From contig JALNZZ010000003.1 in assembly GCA_023229065.1 (NCBI GenBank), forward strand, positions 1 through 45,197: 45,197 nt of DNA. The letters run 5' to 3'. The notes beneath the pieces were generated by a model. That model worked only from the letters and a program-made list of their open reading frames with translations, was not told where the DNA came from and did not search any database. The position numbers were made by a program, and so were the translations under genes. This document shows positions 25,296 to 33,906 of this stretch, piece after piece; the stretch's first letter is position 1; each line of letters starts with the position of its first letter. Source of the DNA: Porticoccaceae bacterium (GTDB lineage Bacteria > Pseudomonadota > Gammaproteobacteria > Pseudomonadales > Porticoccaceae).

Positions 25296-28200
25296 TCAAT
25301 CCAGCCCGCCGTGTTCGATACGATAGAGAAAGTCGATGCTTTGAGTTTCGCCCGAGCTGGCTTTAAGCCCCAGGTTACGGGTGAGAGCATAGTCCAGCAC
25401 CACGCTGCCGGTGGGAGTGAAAAGGTTCTGCACATAGCTGATAAACAGCTCCGGGGTGAGGTATTTGCCCACCACCAGTGAGCTGTCCAGGTAATCGTCG
25501 CCGCCCTGCAGGTCAACCACGTCGAGGCCGAAAGCATTTTTCAGGTTGTTGGTGATGCCTTCGCTTTGGGAAATACCGAGAGCTGCGGCCGCATTGATCA
25601 CCTGGTTGGCATCGGATTCGCTCATCTGGCTAGGCGCTTTGCCGGTGATCAGGATGGCGATGGTATCCGTGGGCGGCAGGGGCGGAGTAGAAAACAGCTC
25701 ACTGCGGATATCCTGCGCTACGCCGCCGATATCGATACCGACTGTGTAGCCAGGGACCTTGCGCACGGCGCGGATGTTGAGCCCAGGATTGTCCACCTGG
25801 CCCTGGAAAATCAGGACGCCGCGCTCTACAGCCAGGCTCTGGCCGTAGGCCTGGTAGACACCGTCGTAGAGGGTGAGGCTGCCATTGGCGCGCGGTGGGT
25901 CTTCCCCGCGCTGAATTAGTTGTAGGTTGCCTCCCAGCCGAGTGCGCAAACCAAAGCCGCGAAGGCTGAACCGTTCATCGATGGTGAGTTGCATACGCAC
26001 ATCAAGGGCGCGGCTTGGGGGCTTGTCACCGTCGTCCTGCAATAGCCGCTCGTCCGGTGACACGCTCACTGCCTGTTCCGGTAGCGTGGCGAGAATAATC
26101 TCTCCGTCGTTGACTGCCAGGTCGCCGCGCAGCTGCAATAGGTCGGAGGTGAGTGCCAGACGCAGATTCGGCGACACGACCACGCGGGCGTCGGGGCGGT
26201 TTGCCAGGGTAAAGTTTTCCCCTTGCAGGGTGACGGTACCACCGACTCCCTGTTCAGCGTTGAGAAGGCCGTTGCCATCGAGGTGTAGACTGCCGTCGCC
26301 GGAAGAGACCAAGCCGTGCAGCTGCCACTGTCCCAGGTCATCCAGCGCGATAGTGATATCGCCATCATGTAAAGCGATGCCGGCTAGCGGAATTTCGGCG
26401 GCGACGTCATTAATGTCTATATTCCCGTTTAGCTCCGGCTGCCCGACGGTGCCCGAGAGGGCGAGAGCGAGTGCCACCCGGCCTTCCATATTGTCGATCT
26501 GCGGCAGCAGAGCATCGAGCCAGGCAAGGTTGTCAAAGTTGCCCTGGGCGGTGCCTTGTAACTCTCCCTCTGCGCTCAACGCAGATGCTTTCAGTTCGGC
26601 ATTGAGGTTGCCGATACCCTCAAGGTCGAGTGCCAGTGTCGCGTTGGCACCACCGTTTGCCAGGACGCCGTCAAAGTCAATCTGGGCCGGATATTCCACA
26701 GGATCGCCATCGTCGGCAGGCTGGTGGCGAAGCAGCAAACCTTTGGTGGCGAGCCGTATTTCACCACTGAGGTTGTCGGGAGGGCCGGCGGCCCGGAAGT
26801 GGCTACTGATTTCGCCCAGCAGTGCCAATTCGGGGGGGAGTGTGGTGGCAAAGCGGGCCAGAGGCAGTGCGTCGAGGCTGCCCTCCGCACTGAGTTGTTG
26901 ATCGCGCCAGCTGGCCTTGGTACAGAGGCGGGTGGCTTCCTGGCCCAGACACAATGTCTCCAGTGCGACGGCCTCTGCGGAGAGGGTGAGAGCGGTAGTG
27001 TCCGCCTGCCGCCAGGAGCCAGCTAGCGGGTTGTCGATTTGGAGGTCACTGAGCTGGCCGCGCCACTGTTGCTCCAGGAGACCGCCTGTCAGGGTCAGGG
27101 CCAGGTGGTTGTCCCCGCTGTCTCGCAGTTCGACATTGAACCGATGCCGGGACAGGGCTCCAGTCAGGGCGGCTGTAAGGGTGGCATTTTCCAGTGGAGC
27201 TGCGTCGATACCGGTAACAGACAAGTCGAGAGACAAGTTATCGTGATCGGGAGCAGCTACCTCCAGGTCGACCTGTGACACGGCGATCTCACCAAACTGG
27301 ATAGCGCGAGCTTCCAGGTGGGCGCTGCCACTGGGCGCAGCGAGTGTGCCAGTGAGACGGCCATCGGAGCGAATACTACCTTTCAGGTCTGGATGAATTT
27401 GTGCCAGTTCGTCCGCCAGCAGTTGCCAGGTCAGAGCCAGCGAGCCATTTGCTGCTCTGCTTGCGCCACCTTGCAAACCGAGCTGGCCATCGATAGCGAG
27501 ACGGTTATCTCCCAGGTGCAATGACAACTGGTCGATGTGCTGGCGTCCCGGAGTCAGGTTGATATTGCCGTTACCGCTGAGAATGGCTTCGCGAACATGG
27601 CCGTGGAGTTCAGCGATCTCGAGTGCAATACGATAGTCGTCCTGCTGCCAGTGGCCTTGGGTTTGTAATCGGCTAGTGATTTTGGCGGGCCAGTCTGGTA
27701 CCAGGGGGGCGCTATCAATATCGTGCAAGGCGAGGTCGAGACTCCAGCTGATGGGTTCCGCAGCGTTGAAGTCGCCGTTGGCATCGACTCTGCCGAGAGG
27801 GCTGTCCAGCAGCAGGCGCTCCAGCTGAACTGCCAGCTCGCTACCGCTGCCCGACAGAGCTAGTTCAACGGGGCCTGCAGCGAGAGCGTGCAGCAATTCG
27901 GGAGGCAAGGGAGAGGGCGGCTCCGCTGTCGTGCCGTTTTCCACCGCTGCCGGGTCGAAGGCAAGGCTGGTGTCGAGTCGGAAGCGGTAGTTGGCCCAGC
28001 CACCTTCGATATCGAGTTCCCCATCGCTGGCTAAAGCCGGCAGGCCAGTGCCGGGTGGTGGTTCGAGATCGCGCCATTGGCTGTGCAAGTGAAGGCTAAT
28101 CGCCTTAGGATCAATGCTGGCTATGGCGGGGTCAAAAGGCAGCTCAGCCTGCAGGGCGGTGAACAGTTCTACCGGGGCTGACAAGTGGTGCTCCAGCGTC

Positions 28201-28883
28201 AGGGACGCCAGGTTGCCACCGAGTTTGCCCTGACCGGCTATATGCAGCCCATCGGGTAGCTGGAGGGACCAGTCGACGGTGAGGTCGAGATCGTAGGGCG
28301 CGCGGTTGGCAATGCGCCCGGCCAGGACGATGTGGTGCTCGTCCATGACCGCTGCCAGCTGCTGAATGCGAGTGTGCAGTATGCCGCCGCTGCCCGTCAG
28401 TACAATCTGCTGGATATGGTGCTCAGTATCACCGGTGATGATGCGTAAATCGTTGACCCGACCATCCTCCAAGCTCACCGTAAAGGGCAGAGCGATGCTT
28501 GGCCAAGGGCCCGGAGGCTCTTCTGGTTCCGGCTCTGGGGCTTGTTCCTGCAGTGCAATATCGAGTCCGCTCACTGCCAGCCGCTCGATGGGGAATTGGC
28601 CACCTAACAGGTTCCATAGATTCCACACACCCTCGACGCGGTCGATATGGATATGAGCGGCATCGAGAGGTAGATAGAGATCTTCCAGGGTGATGCCGCG
28701 CGTCAGAGTGCCAGCGAAGCGACCAAGGCGCGCCTCTTCTGCCACCAGCGGTAGCACATTGGCGAGTGCCCAGCGCCCGCCCCGCTCAGTGCCCAGGAGG
28801 GCAAATAGAAGAGCGCAGACCAGCGCCACCAGAATGCCGACTACCGACAGAGAGCCCAAAGTCCAACGAGCAAAGCGAGTCAT
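25296..28883 (-). CDS. tamB: Translocation and assembly module subunit TamB (AsmA-like/DUF490)
   Basis: A 1195-residue inner-membrane-anchored periplasmic bridge protein. Together with TamA it forms the TAM complex, linked to outer-membrane protein insertion and to phospholipid transfer. One N-terminal transmembrane helix (about residues 10-32) is followed by a long beta-rich repeat groove and the C-terminal DUF490 region, recognisable by LTLYDGVYQAYGQSLAVERG, QSEGITNNLKNAFGLDVVDL and LTPELFISYVQNLFTPTGSV. Its ATG overlaps the tamA TGA by one base, so the pair is translationally coupled. The length is near the usual 1200-1260 residues. Confidence 0.96.
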   Translation of the reverse strand: MTRFARWTLGSLSVVGILVALVCALLFALLGTERGGRWALANVLPLVAEEARLGRFAGTLTRGITLEDLYLPLDAAHIHIDRVEGVWNLWNLLGGQFPIERLAVSGLDIALQEQAPEPEPEEPPGPWPSIALPFTVSLEDGRVNDLRIITGDTEHHIQQIVLTGSGGILHTRIQQLAAVMDEHHIVLAGRIANRAPYDLDLTVDWSLQLPDGLHIAGQGKLGGNLASLTLEHHLSAPVELFTALQAELPFDPAIASIDPKAISLHLHSQWRDLEPPPGTGLPALASDGELDIEGGWANYRFRLDTSLAFDPAAVENGTTAEPPSPLPPELLHALAAGPVELALSGSGSELAVQLERLLLDSPLGRVDANGDFNAAEPISWSLDLALHDIDSAPLVPDWPAKITSRLQTQGHWQQDDYRIALEIAELHGHVREAILSGNGNINLTPGRQHIDQLSLHLGDNRLAIDGQLGLQGGASRAANGSLALTWQLLADELAQIHPDLKGSIRSDGRLTGTLAAPSGSAHLEARAIQFGEIAVSQVDLEVAAPDHDNLSLDLSVTGIDAAPLENATLTAALTGALSRHRFNVELRDSGDNHLALTLTGGLLEQQWRGQLSDLQIDNPLAGSWRQADTTALTLSAEAVALETLCLGQEATRLCTKASWRDQQLSAEGSLDALPLARFATTLPPELALLGEISSHFRAAGPPDNLSGEIRLATKGLLLRHQPADDGDPVEYPAQIDFDGVLANGGANATLALDLEGIGNLNAELKASALSAEGELQGTAQGNFDNLAWLDALLPQIDNMEGRVALALALSGTVGQPELNGNIDINDVAAEIPLAGIALHDGDITIALDDLGQWQLHGLVSSGDGSLHLDGNGLLNAEQGVGGTVTLQGENFTLANRPDARVVVSPNLRLALTSDLLQLRGDLAVNDGEIILATLPEQAVSVSPDERLLQDDGDKPPSRALDVRMQLTIDERFSLRGFGLRTRLGGNLQLIQRGEDPPRANGSLTLYDGVYQAYGQSLAVERGVLIFQGQVDNPGLNIRAVRKVPGYTVGIDIGGVAQDIRSELFSTPPLPPTDTIAILITGKAPSQMSESDANQVINAAAALGISQSEGITNNLKNAFGLDVVDLQGGDDYLDSSLVVGKYLTPELFISYVQNLFTPTGSVVLDYALTRNLGLKASSGETQSIDFLYRIEHGGLD

Positions 28884-30661
28884 CAGAGGTCAGGCCCCAT
28901 GGAAAGGTGAAGGCGGAAGCCGCCGTCTTTGAGAGGGAAGGCAAAATCCACCCGAATCGGCCCGATAGGAGAGAACCAGCGCACCCCAAAGCCAGCACTT
29001 TGATGGAGCTTCATTTCCCGCGTATTAAAGGCGCTGCCGGCATCGATAAAGGCCGCCAGGGCAAACTCACCCCACACCTTGTGGTCGTATTCGAGGCTGC
29101 CGGTTACGCGGTGTCTGCCGCCCACGACCTCGCCCTCACTGTTAGTGGGGCCCAGCGTTTGGTAGTCATAGCCACGGACACTGTTATCGCCACCGGCAAA
29201 AAAGCGTAGTGATGCAGGCAGCTGGGAAAAATCGTCGATGGAGGTGGCAGCGAACCCGGCGCGACTGAGTACACGGCCGCCAAAAAGAGGAAAGATCACC
29301 TTGCCGTCGATTTCTGCCTGCACCAGAGTGACGTCAGAGATCACCCCCTCCAGGGCACCGCGAAACGCTGTACCCAGGCGCCAGCCCCGTGTGGGGTAGC
29401 GGGCATCATTGGCCCGACTCTTTGACCAACCGATACCGGGCATCAGGAGCATGGACGACTGGCGTTCGCCGGCGATGTCGAAATCCTCGAACAGGTACTT
29501 GAGATTGATATTTCGCAACCATCCGGAGTCGCTCTGGGTGATCCGCGCGACTTCGGCACGATAGCTGTCACTGGTAGCGGTATCGGTATCTTCTCGCTGC
29601 CAGCCGGTAGACCACTGAGTGCGCTCCCGGAGTGGATCTTTGCCGGGCTGGTTATATTGAAAGCTCAAGTTGGACTGCACGGGCGAAAGTTGGCTGGCTA
29701 CCTGGTAAGTGTCGCCCTTCTCATTGACGCGGCGGTTGGCCAGGGTATAGCCCAGTCGTGGCCCAATATCAGTAGAAAATCCTACGCTGGCGGTGGTTTC
29801 GTACTTTTCTCGCACCTCGGTGCGGATGTGGACTGGCACTTCGAGACGTTCCCGGTCCGGTCGTCCCTGGTCGACACTGACAGTGCTGAAGTACAGGCTG
29901 TTGATCAGGTTGTTCTGAGTTTCGATCAACCGCGACGCTTCCATCGGGGCGCCCGGTTCGACGGTTACCAGGCGTTCGAGCAGTGCTTCGTCGAGGGGTG
30001 AAGGTGAGTAATTCAACGTTCCAAAACGGTAGCGAGGTCCGGTGTCGTAGGCCAGATGAATATTTGCCTGATTGTGCTCGGTATCGATGCGCAATGACCG
30101 CTCGGTCAAGTGGCCTTCCAGGTAACCGGCGCTGTGACCGCGCTGGGCCAGGACCGTTTTGATGGACTCATAGTGGCCGTGATGAAGGACATCGCCAGGG
30201 TTTAGTGGCAGTTGCGTCAGATAATCGCGGAATACAGGATCGTCGCTGCCTTCGCCAGTGAGTTCTATGTCCAGAGTGGCGACGGTCACCGGGGGCCCTG
30301 GTTGCAACCGCACACTGATGCGCCAGCACTCGTCATCAACACGCTCGCGACTGACCTCCCATTCGCCCTGGTAGTGCCCCATGGCCCGCAGTCCCTCGGA
30401 AATGCGCGTGTCAGCGCCGCGCAGACGGCTGCGTAGTTGCAGCTCGTTGAGATCGCAAGGGAGATTGCCAAGATCGAGGTGAGCGCGCACATTCTCGCGC
30501 AGCTCGCGGGTACCACCGCTCATCGCGACGCGGATGTTATCGGCGACCGCTTGCTCGGCGATGCCGACCAGGGCTGCTGCAAAAAGGAGAACGGAAGATT
30601 GCGTATGGCGCGGGGTGTGCCGTCGCAAAAAACTGGCTGCTACCTGTGTCGGTCTTGTCAT
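28883..30661 (-). CDS. tamA: Translocation and assembly module outer-membrane subunit TamA
   Basis: A 592-residue Omp85-family protein. A signal peptide spans about residues 20-41 (VLLFAAALVGIAEQAVA), then three POTRA domains (about 43-270), then a 16-strand barrel whose domain contains the family motif VRGYDYQTLGP; the C-terminus reads IGPIRVDFAFPL, the expected last-strand signal. Length matches E. coli TamA (about 577). It is first in the tamA-tamB operon and diverges from ppnN across a 268-base gap. Confidence 0.95.
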   Translation of the reverse strand: MTRPTQVAASFLRRHTPRHTQSSVLLFAAALVGIAEQAVADNIRVAMSGGTRELRENVRAHLDLGNLPCDLNELQLRSRLRGADTRISEGLRAMGHYQGEWEVSRERVDDECWRISVRLQPGPPVTVATLDIELTGEGSDDPVFRDYLTQLPLNPGDVLHHGHYESIKTVLAQRGHSAGYLEGHLTERSLRIDTEHNQANIHLAYDTGPRYRFGTLNYSPSPLDEALLERLVTVEPGAPMEASRLIETQNNLINSLYFSTVSVDQGRPDRERLEVPVHIRTEVREKYETTASVGFSTDIGPRLGYTLANRRVNEKGDTYQVASQLSPVQSNLSFQYNQPGKDPLRERTQWSTGWQREDTDTATSDSYRAEVARITQSDSGWLRNINLKYLFEDFDIAGERQSSMLLMPGIGWSKSRANDARYPTRGWRLGTAFRGALEGVISDVTLVQAEIDGKVIFPLFGGRVLSRAGFAATSIDDFSQLPASLRFFAGGDNSVRGYDYQTLGPTNSEGEVVGGRHRVTGSLEYDHKVWGEFALAAFIDAGSAFNTREMKLHQSAGFGVRWFSPIGPIRVDFAFPLKDGGFRLHLSMGPDL

Positions 30662-30731
30662 TGTCCGTACTGCCGCCCTATCCGCGGAGGATTATGGCTG
30701 TTGTCCGTAGCCAGGGCAAACCAATGTGCAA

Positions 30732-30751
30732 CTCGCTCGACAGGGAGCGAG
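30732..30751. other. Inverted repeat in the tamA-ppnN divergent gap
   Basis: CTCGCTC (30732-30738) and GAGCGAG (30745-30751) form a 7-bp stem with a 6-base loop. No T-run follows on either strand. It lies in the divergent gap, so an operator is possible; I see no consensus to name it. Confidence 0.35.
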
Positions 30752-30929
30752 CCAGTGTGTGGTCCGCGTAGCTCCAGCAGGCGTGGTCTTTGTGGGCTGC
30801 TTCCAATAGTAGGCTGCAAGCTGTCATAGCATATCTGGTACTCTTGTGACTTCGTTGCCAAGGCAGAAGCACGGCAACGATTCTTCACTGTACTGCGCTC
30901 TCACTTTACACTGTCACCAAGGTTGTTCA

Positions 30930-32294
30930 ATGCACAAAATCGCTCATGCCACACTGCATCCACTGCACTCCCTGAATTTGCTCTCCCAGGCAGAAATTAC
31001 TGCCCTGACATCCACCCGCCCGGACTTGTACAAGCTGTTTCGCGACTGTGCCCTGGCGATTCTCAATACCGACAGTGATAAGGATGATGCCGAGCAGATT
31101 TTTGCCGATTACGAGGATTTTCATATCGAGCTGGTACCGCAGCCGCGAGGATTGAAGCTGGAGGTGTACAACGCACCGCGCCAGTCCTTTGTCGATGGCG
31201 TGATGATTCGGGGTATTCAGGATCATTTGTTTGCCGCGTTGAGAGATATCGTTTACACCGATTACAAGATTCTCGGAGGTGGGCGGCGCGTACCCCGTAC
31301 TTCTGAGGCTCTTACCGACAATGTGTTTCGCATTCTGCGCAACGCTGGGGTAGTGCGTCCCGATGTTCCCCCAAATACCGTCGTGTGTTGGGGGGGACAC
31401 GCGATTCCTCGGGAGGAGTACGACTATGCCAAGAGTGTGGGCTATGAACTGGGTCTGCGCGGTCTGGATATTGTCACTGGTTGTGGAATCGGGGCCATGA
31501 AGGGGCCAATGAAAGGAGCGGCAGTGGGCCATGCCAAGCAGCAGATCCGCGATGGTCGCTATATCGGTATCAGTGAGCCGGGCATCATCACCTCAGAGTC
31601 GCCGAATGCCATCGTCAATAAGCTGGTCATCATGCCGGATATTGAGAAACGGCTGGAGGCCTTTGTGCGTTTGGCTCATGGCGTCGTCATCTTTCCTGGC
31701 GGTGTGGGCACCGTAGAAGAGGTCTTTTATCTGCTCAGTATCTTGGTTCACCCAGATAACCAGCGGGCCATTCCTGTGATATTTGCCGGACCAGAGTCCT
31801 CTCGAACCTACTTCACCGCGCTCGACCGCTTTTTGCGGCTTTGTTTGGGAGATGATGTTAGCAGTCATTACCAAATTGTGATCGGTGCTCCAGACGTTAT
31901 CGGGCGGAGGTTGCGTGCTGCTGTGGACATGATACATGCGACGCGCCGAGAGAGTCAGGATGCCTATTATTTCAACTGGAAGCTGCATATCGACGAGATG
32001 CTGCAGCACCCCTTTGTACCGACTCACAGCAATATGGCGGCTCTAAATCTGGATCCATCACTGCCCCGCCATGAGCTTGCGGCGCAGTTGCGTGCTGCCT
32101 TCTCGGGTATTGTCGCAGGCAACGTGAAGGCGTTTGGTATCCGCCAGGTGGCGGAGCATGGCCCCTACAAACTGCATGGCGACCCCCGCTTGATGTCCGC
32201 TATTGATGATTTGCTGCGTATTCTGGTACGGGAAAAACGGATGAAATTTGGTCAAGGGGAAGGGGTTTACCAGCCGTGCTATGAACTGGTCTGA
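30930..32294 (+). CDS. ppnN: Pyrimidine/purine nucleotide 5'-monophosphate nucleosidase (LOG family, YgdH)
   Basis: A 454-residue protein, exactly the E. coli PpnN length when started at the ATG at 30930. It splits nucleoside monophosphates to base and ribose 5-phosphate and is stimulated by (p)ppGpp in E. coli. The Rossmann-like LOG core includes TVVCWGGHAIPREEY, VTGCGIGAMKGPMKGAAVGHAKQQ and the lysine-decarboxylase-like motif FPGGVGTVEEVFYLL. The N-terminal and C-terminal flanking domains of PpnN are both present. It is monocistronic as far as can be seen. Confidence 0.95.
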   Translation: MHKIAHATLHPLHSLNLLSQAEITALTSTRPDLYKLFRDCALAILNTDSDKDDAEQIFADYEDFHIELVPQPRGLKLEVYNAPRQSFVDGVMIRGIQDHLFAALRDIVYTDYKILGGGRRVPRTSEALTDNVFRILRNAGVVRPDVPPNTVVCWGGHAIPREEYDYAKSVGYELGLRGLDIVTGCGIGAMKGPMKGAAVGHAKQQIRDGRYIGISEPGIITSESPNAIVNKLVIMPDIEKRLEAFVRLAHGVVIFPGGVGTVEEVFYLLSILVHPDNQRAIPVIFAGPESSRTYFTALDRFLRLCLGDDVSSHYQIVIGAPDVIGRRLRAAVDMIHATRRESQDAYYFNWKLHIDEMLQHPFVPTHSNMAALNLDPSLPRHELAAQLRAAFSGIVAGNVKAFGIRQVAEHGPYKLHGDPRLMSAIDDLLRILVREKRMKFGQGEGVYQPCYELV

Positions 32295-32375
32295 GATCTT
32301 AAAGTCAGACATTGAGACATTGCTTACAACGGCAGCGGGCTCGCTTGAATGCTGCAGTACGGTAAGCTCTTTTGG

Positions 32376-32399
32376 AGGCCCGGCAACATCGCCGGGCCT
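32376..32399 (+). other. GC-rich stem-loop downstream of ppnN
   Basis: AGGCCCGGC (32376-32384) and GCCGGGCCT (32391-32399) form a perfect 9-bp stem with loop AACATC. It is followed by no T-run, so intrinsic termination would be weak. It lies 82 bases after ppnN and 70 before the MFS gene, so it may mark the 3' end of the ppnN message. Confidence 0.5.
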
Positions 32400-32468
32400 G
32401 AAACATCACCTCTTCCAGGTTGGCGCCAGACACAACGCCTCAGGCGCTAGACAAGTAAATTACTATCT

Positions 32469-33731
32469 ATGAAGCGTCTGTTATTACCTATAGCTGCTCT
32501 GCTGATGTCCGACGCCTTACTGTTGTTGGGGCATGGACTGATACTGACTTTGTTGCCGATCCGTGCTGAAACAGCCAACTTCAGTTCTACTGAGATCGGC
32601 CTTACCGGTTCAGCTTACTTCATTGGCTTTGTTGTGGGCTGCCTGTTGACGCCTCGTATCGTTCAACGCGTGGGGCATATTCGTACCTTCGCGGTTCTGT
32701 GTTCGGTTTTTTCTGCTGTGGTCCTGCTGTTTCATGCGTTTCCCAATTTCCCGGCCTGGCTGTTGCTCCGCTTTATGGTGGGAGCCTGTATCTCGGGGCT
32801 CTATATGGTGATAGAGAGCTGGCTCAACGAGCGGTCCACCCGTGAGACGAGGGGTACTATTCTGTCGATTTATACGATCATTAATTTTTCGATGATCATG
32901 ATTGGCCAGCAGCTGCTTAATTTTGCAGACCCTTCGGGCCCGGTGCTATTTGGCTTGGCGGCGATCCTTTTGTCTCTTGCTATCGTGCCAGTGTGTCTTA
33001 CCTTGAGTCTGGCGCCGGCACCGATTCAGGCGGTGCGTATTGATCTTCGTCGTCTCTGGACAATGTCTCATGTCGGTATGGGCGGGGCCGTGGCCAGCGG
33101 CTTGGTAACAGGGGCTTTCTGGGCTATGGGGCCGGTACTTGCCCGCGGGTTAGGGCTGGATACAGCTCAGCTAACCTTATTCCTCAGTGTGGTGGTATTG
33201 GGTGGCGCACTATTTCAGCTACCTCTGGGTCGCTTGTCCGACCATTATGACCGCCGGTTGGTAGTTTTTTACACGGCTCTGGGTGGGGCTATTGTGTCAT
33301 TGCTGGTATTTGCCTTGCCGCTGCAAGGCATACCGTTGTTGGTGGCGGCGCTGTTGTGGGGTGGAGGGGTAATGACACTCTATGCCTTGTGTCTGGCCCA
33401 TGCCACTGACCATGCCGAGGGCGATGAATTTGTGATGGTGGGTAGCGGCATCTTGTTGGTGTTTGCGGTGAGTTCCGCTATTGGTGCCCCCTTGGCTTCA
33501 CTATTTATGGCGACTTTGGGGCCGCGCGGACTGTTCGCTTTTGCAGCCTTGTGCCTGGTGGGACTGACGCTGGGTATTTCCATTCGTCGCCGCACCCACG
33601 TCAAACCTGTTGTCGACGAAACGGAGCCATTCCGACCGCTGACGGATACCTCTCCGGCACTGTTCGAGATGGACCCGCGCACTGAGTGTAGCGAAGTCGA
33701 CTCAGGAGAGTGCTCAACAGAAAAAGTGTAG
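32469..33731 (+). CDS. MFS transporter (YcaD-like)
   Basis: A 420-residue major facilitator with about twelve hydrophobic segments. The cytoplasmic loop 2-3 motif A appears as LLTPRIVQRVGHIRTF, and its second-half counterpart as LPLGRLSDHYDRRLVVF. The segment YMVIESWLNERSTRETRGTILSIYTIIN is characteristic of the YcaD-type MFS subgroup. The last 40 residues form an acidic hydrophilic tail. Substrate is unknown. Two strong palindromes follow the stop. The ATG at 32469 begins directly with the first helix; the Shine-Dalgarno is poor. Confidence 0.87.
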   Translation: MKRLLLPIAALLMSDALLLLGHGLILTLLPIRAETANFSSTEIGLTGSAYFIGFVVGCLLTPRIVQRVGHIRTFAVLCSVFSAVVLLFHAFPNFPAWLLLRFMVGACISGLYMVIESWLNERSTRETRGTILSIYTIINFSMIMIGQQLLNFADPSGPVLFGLAAILLSLAIVPVCLTLSLAPAPIQAVRIDLRRLWTMSHVGMGGAVASGLVTGAFWAMGPVLARGLGLDTAQLTLFLSVVVLGGALFQLPLGRLSDHYDRRLVVFYTALGGAIVSLLVFALPLQGIPLLVAALLWGGGVMTLYALCLAHATDHAEGDEFVMVGSGILLVFAVSSAIGAPLASLFMATLGPRGLFAFAALCLVGLTLGISIRRRTHVKPVVDETEPFRPLTDTSPALFEMDPRTECSEVDSGECSTEKV

Positions 33732-33775
33732 AGCAAGAGCCGGGTATCTCGGGCGCGCGAGTTTTACGTCGACGG

Positions 33776-33811
33776 CCCTTAGGTCGACGGTACTTTGTGT
33801 CGACCTAAGGG
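33776..33811. repeat. Perfect 13-bp inverted repeat downstream of the MFS gene
   Basis: CCCTTAGGTCGAC (33776-33788) and GTCGACCTAAGGG (33799-33811) with a 10-base loop. A further GTCGAC lies just upstream (33768-33773). There is no T-run. It lies in the convergent MFS/pbpG gap, so it could act as a two-way stop signal or a protein-binding palindrome. Confidence 0.85.
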
Positions 33812-33828
33812 CAGGTGTTGGCTGCGTC

Positions 33829-33866
33829 AGAGAACGTCATACAACCTGGGTTGTATGACGTTCTCT
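33829..33866. repeat. Perfect 18-bp inverted repeat in the MFS/pbpG gap
   Basis: AGAGAACGTCATACAACC (33829-33846), TG, then GGTTGTATGACGTTCTCT (33849-33866). As RNA this is a near-closed hairpin with stem of about 17 bp. It is 18 bases after the first palindrome and 40 before the pbpG stop. On the plus strand it is followed only by TT, and on the minus strand by a non-T sequence, so it is an atypical terminator. Confidence 0.88.
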
Positions 33867-33906
33867 TGGGGGAATGAAGATGGGGGCAAGAACTGAGCTG
33901 GGGTTT

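Noticed and set aside
25927..26901. 324-codon plus-strand frame opposite tamB
   Set aside because: It is Ser- and Arg-rich, the usual look of a shifted antisense frame, within an intact tamB.
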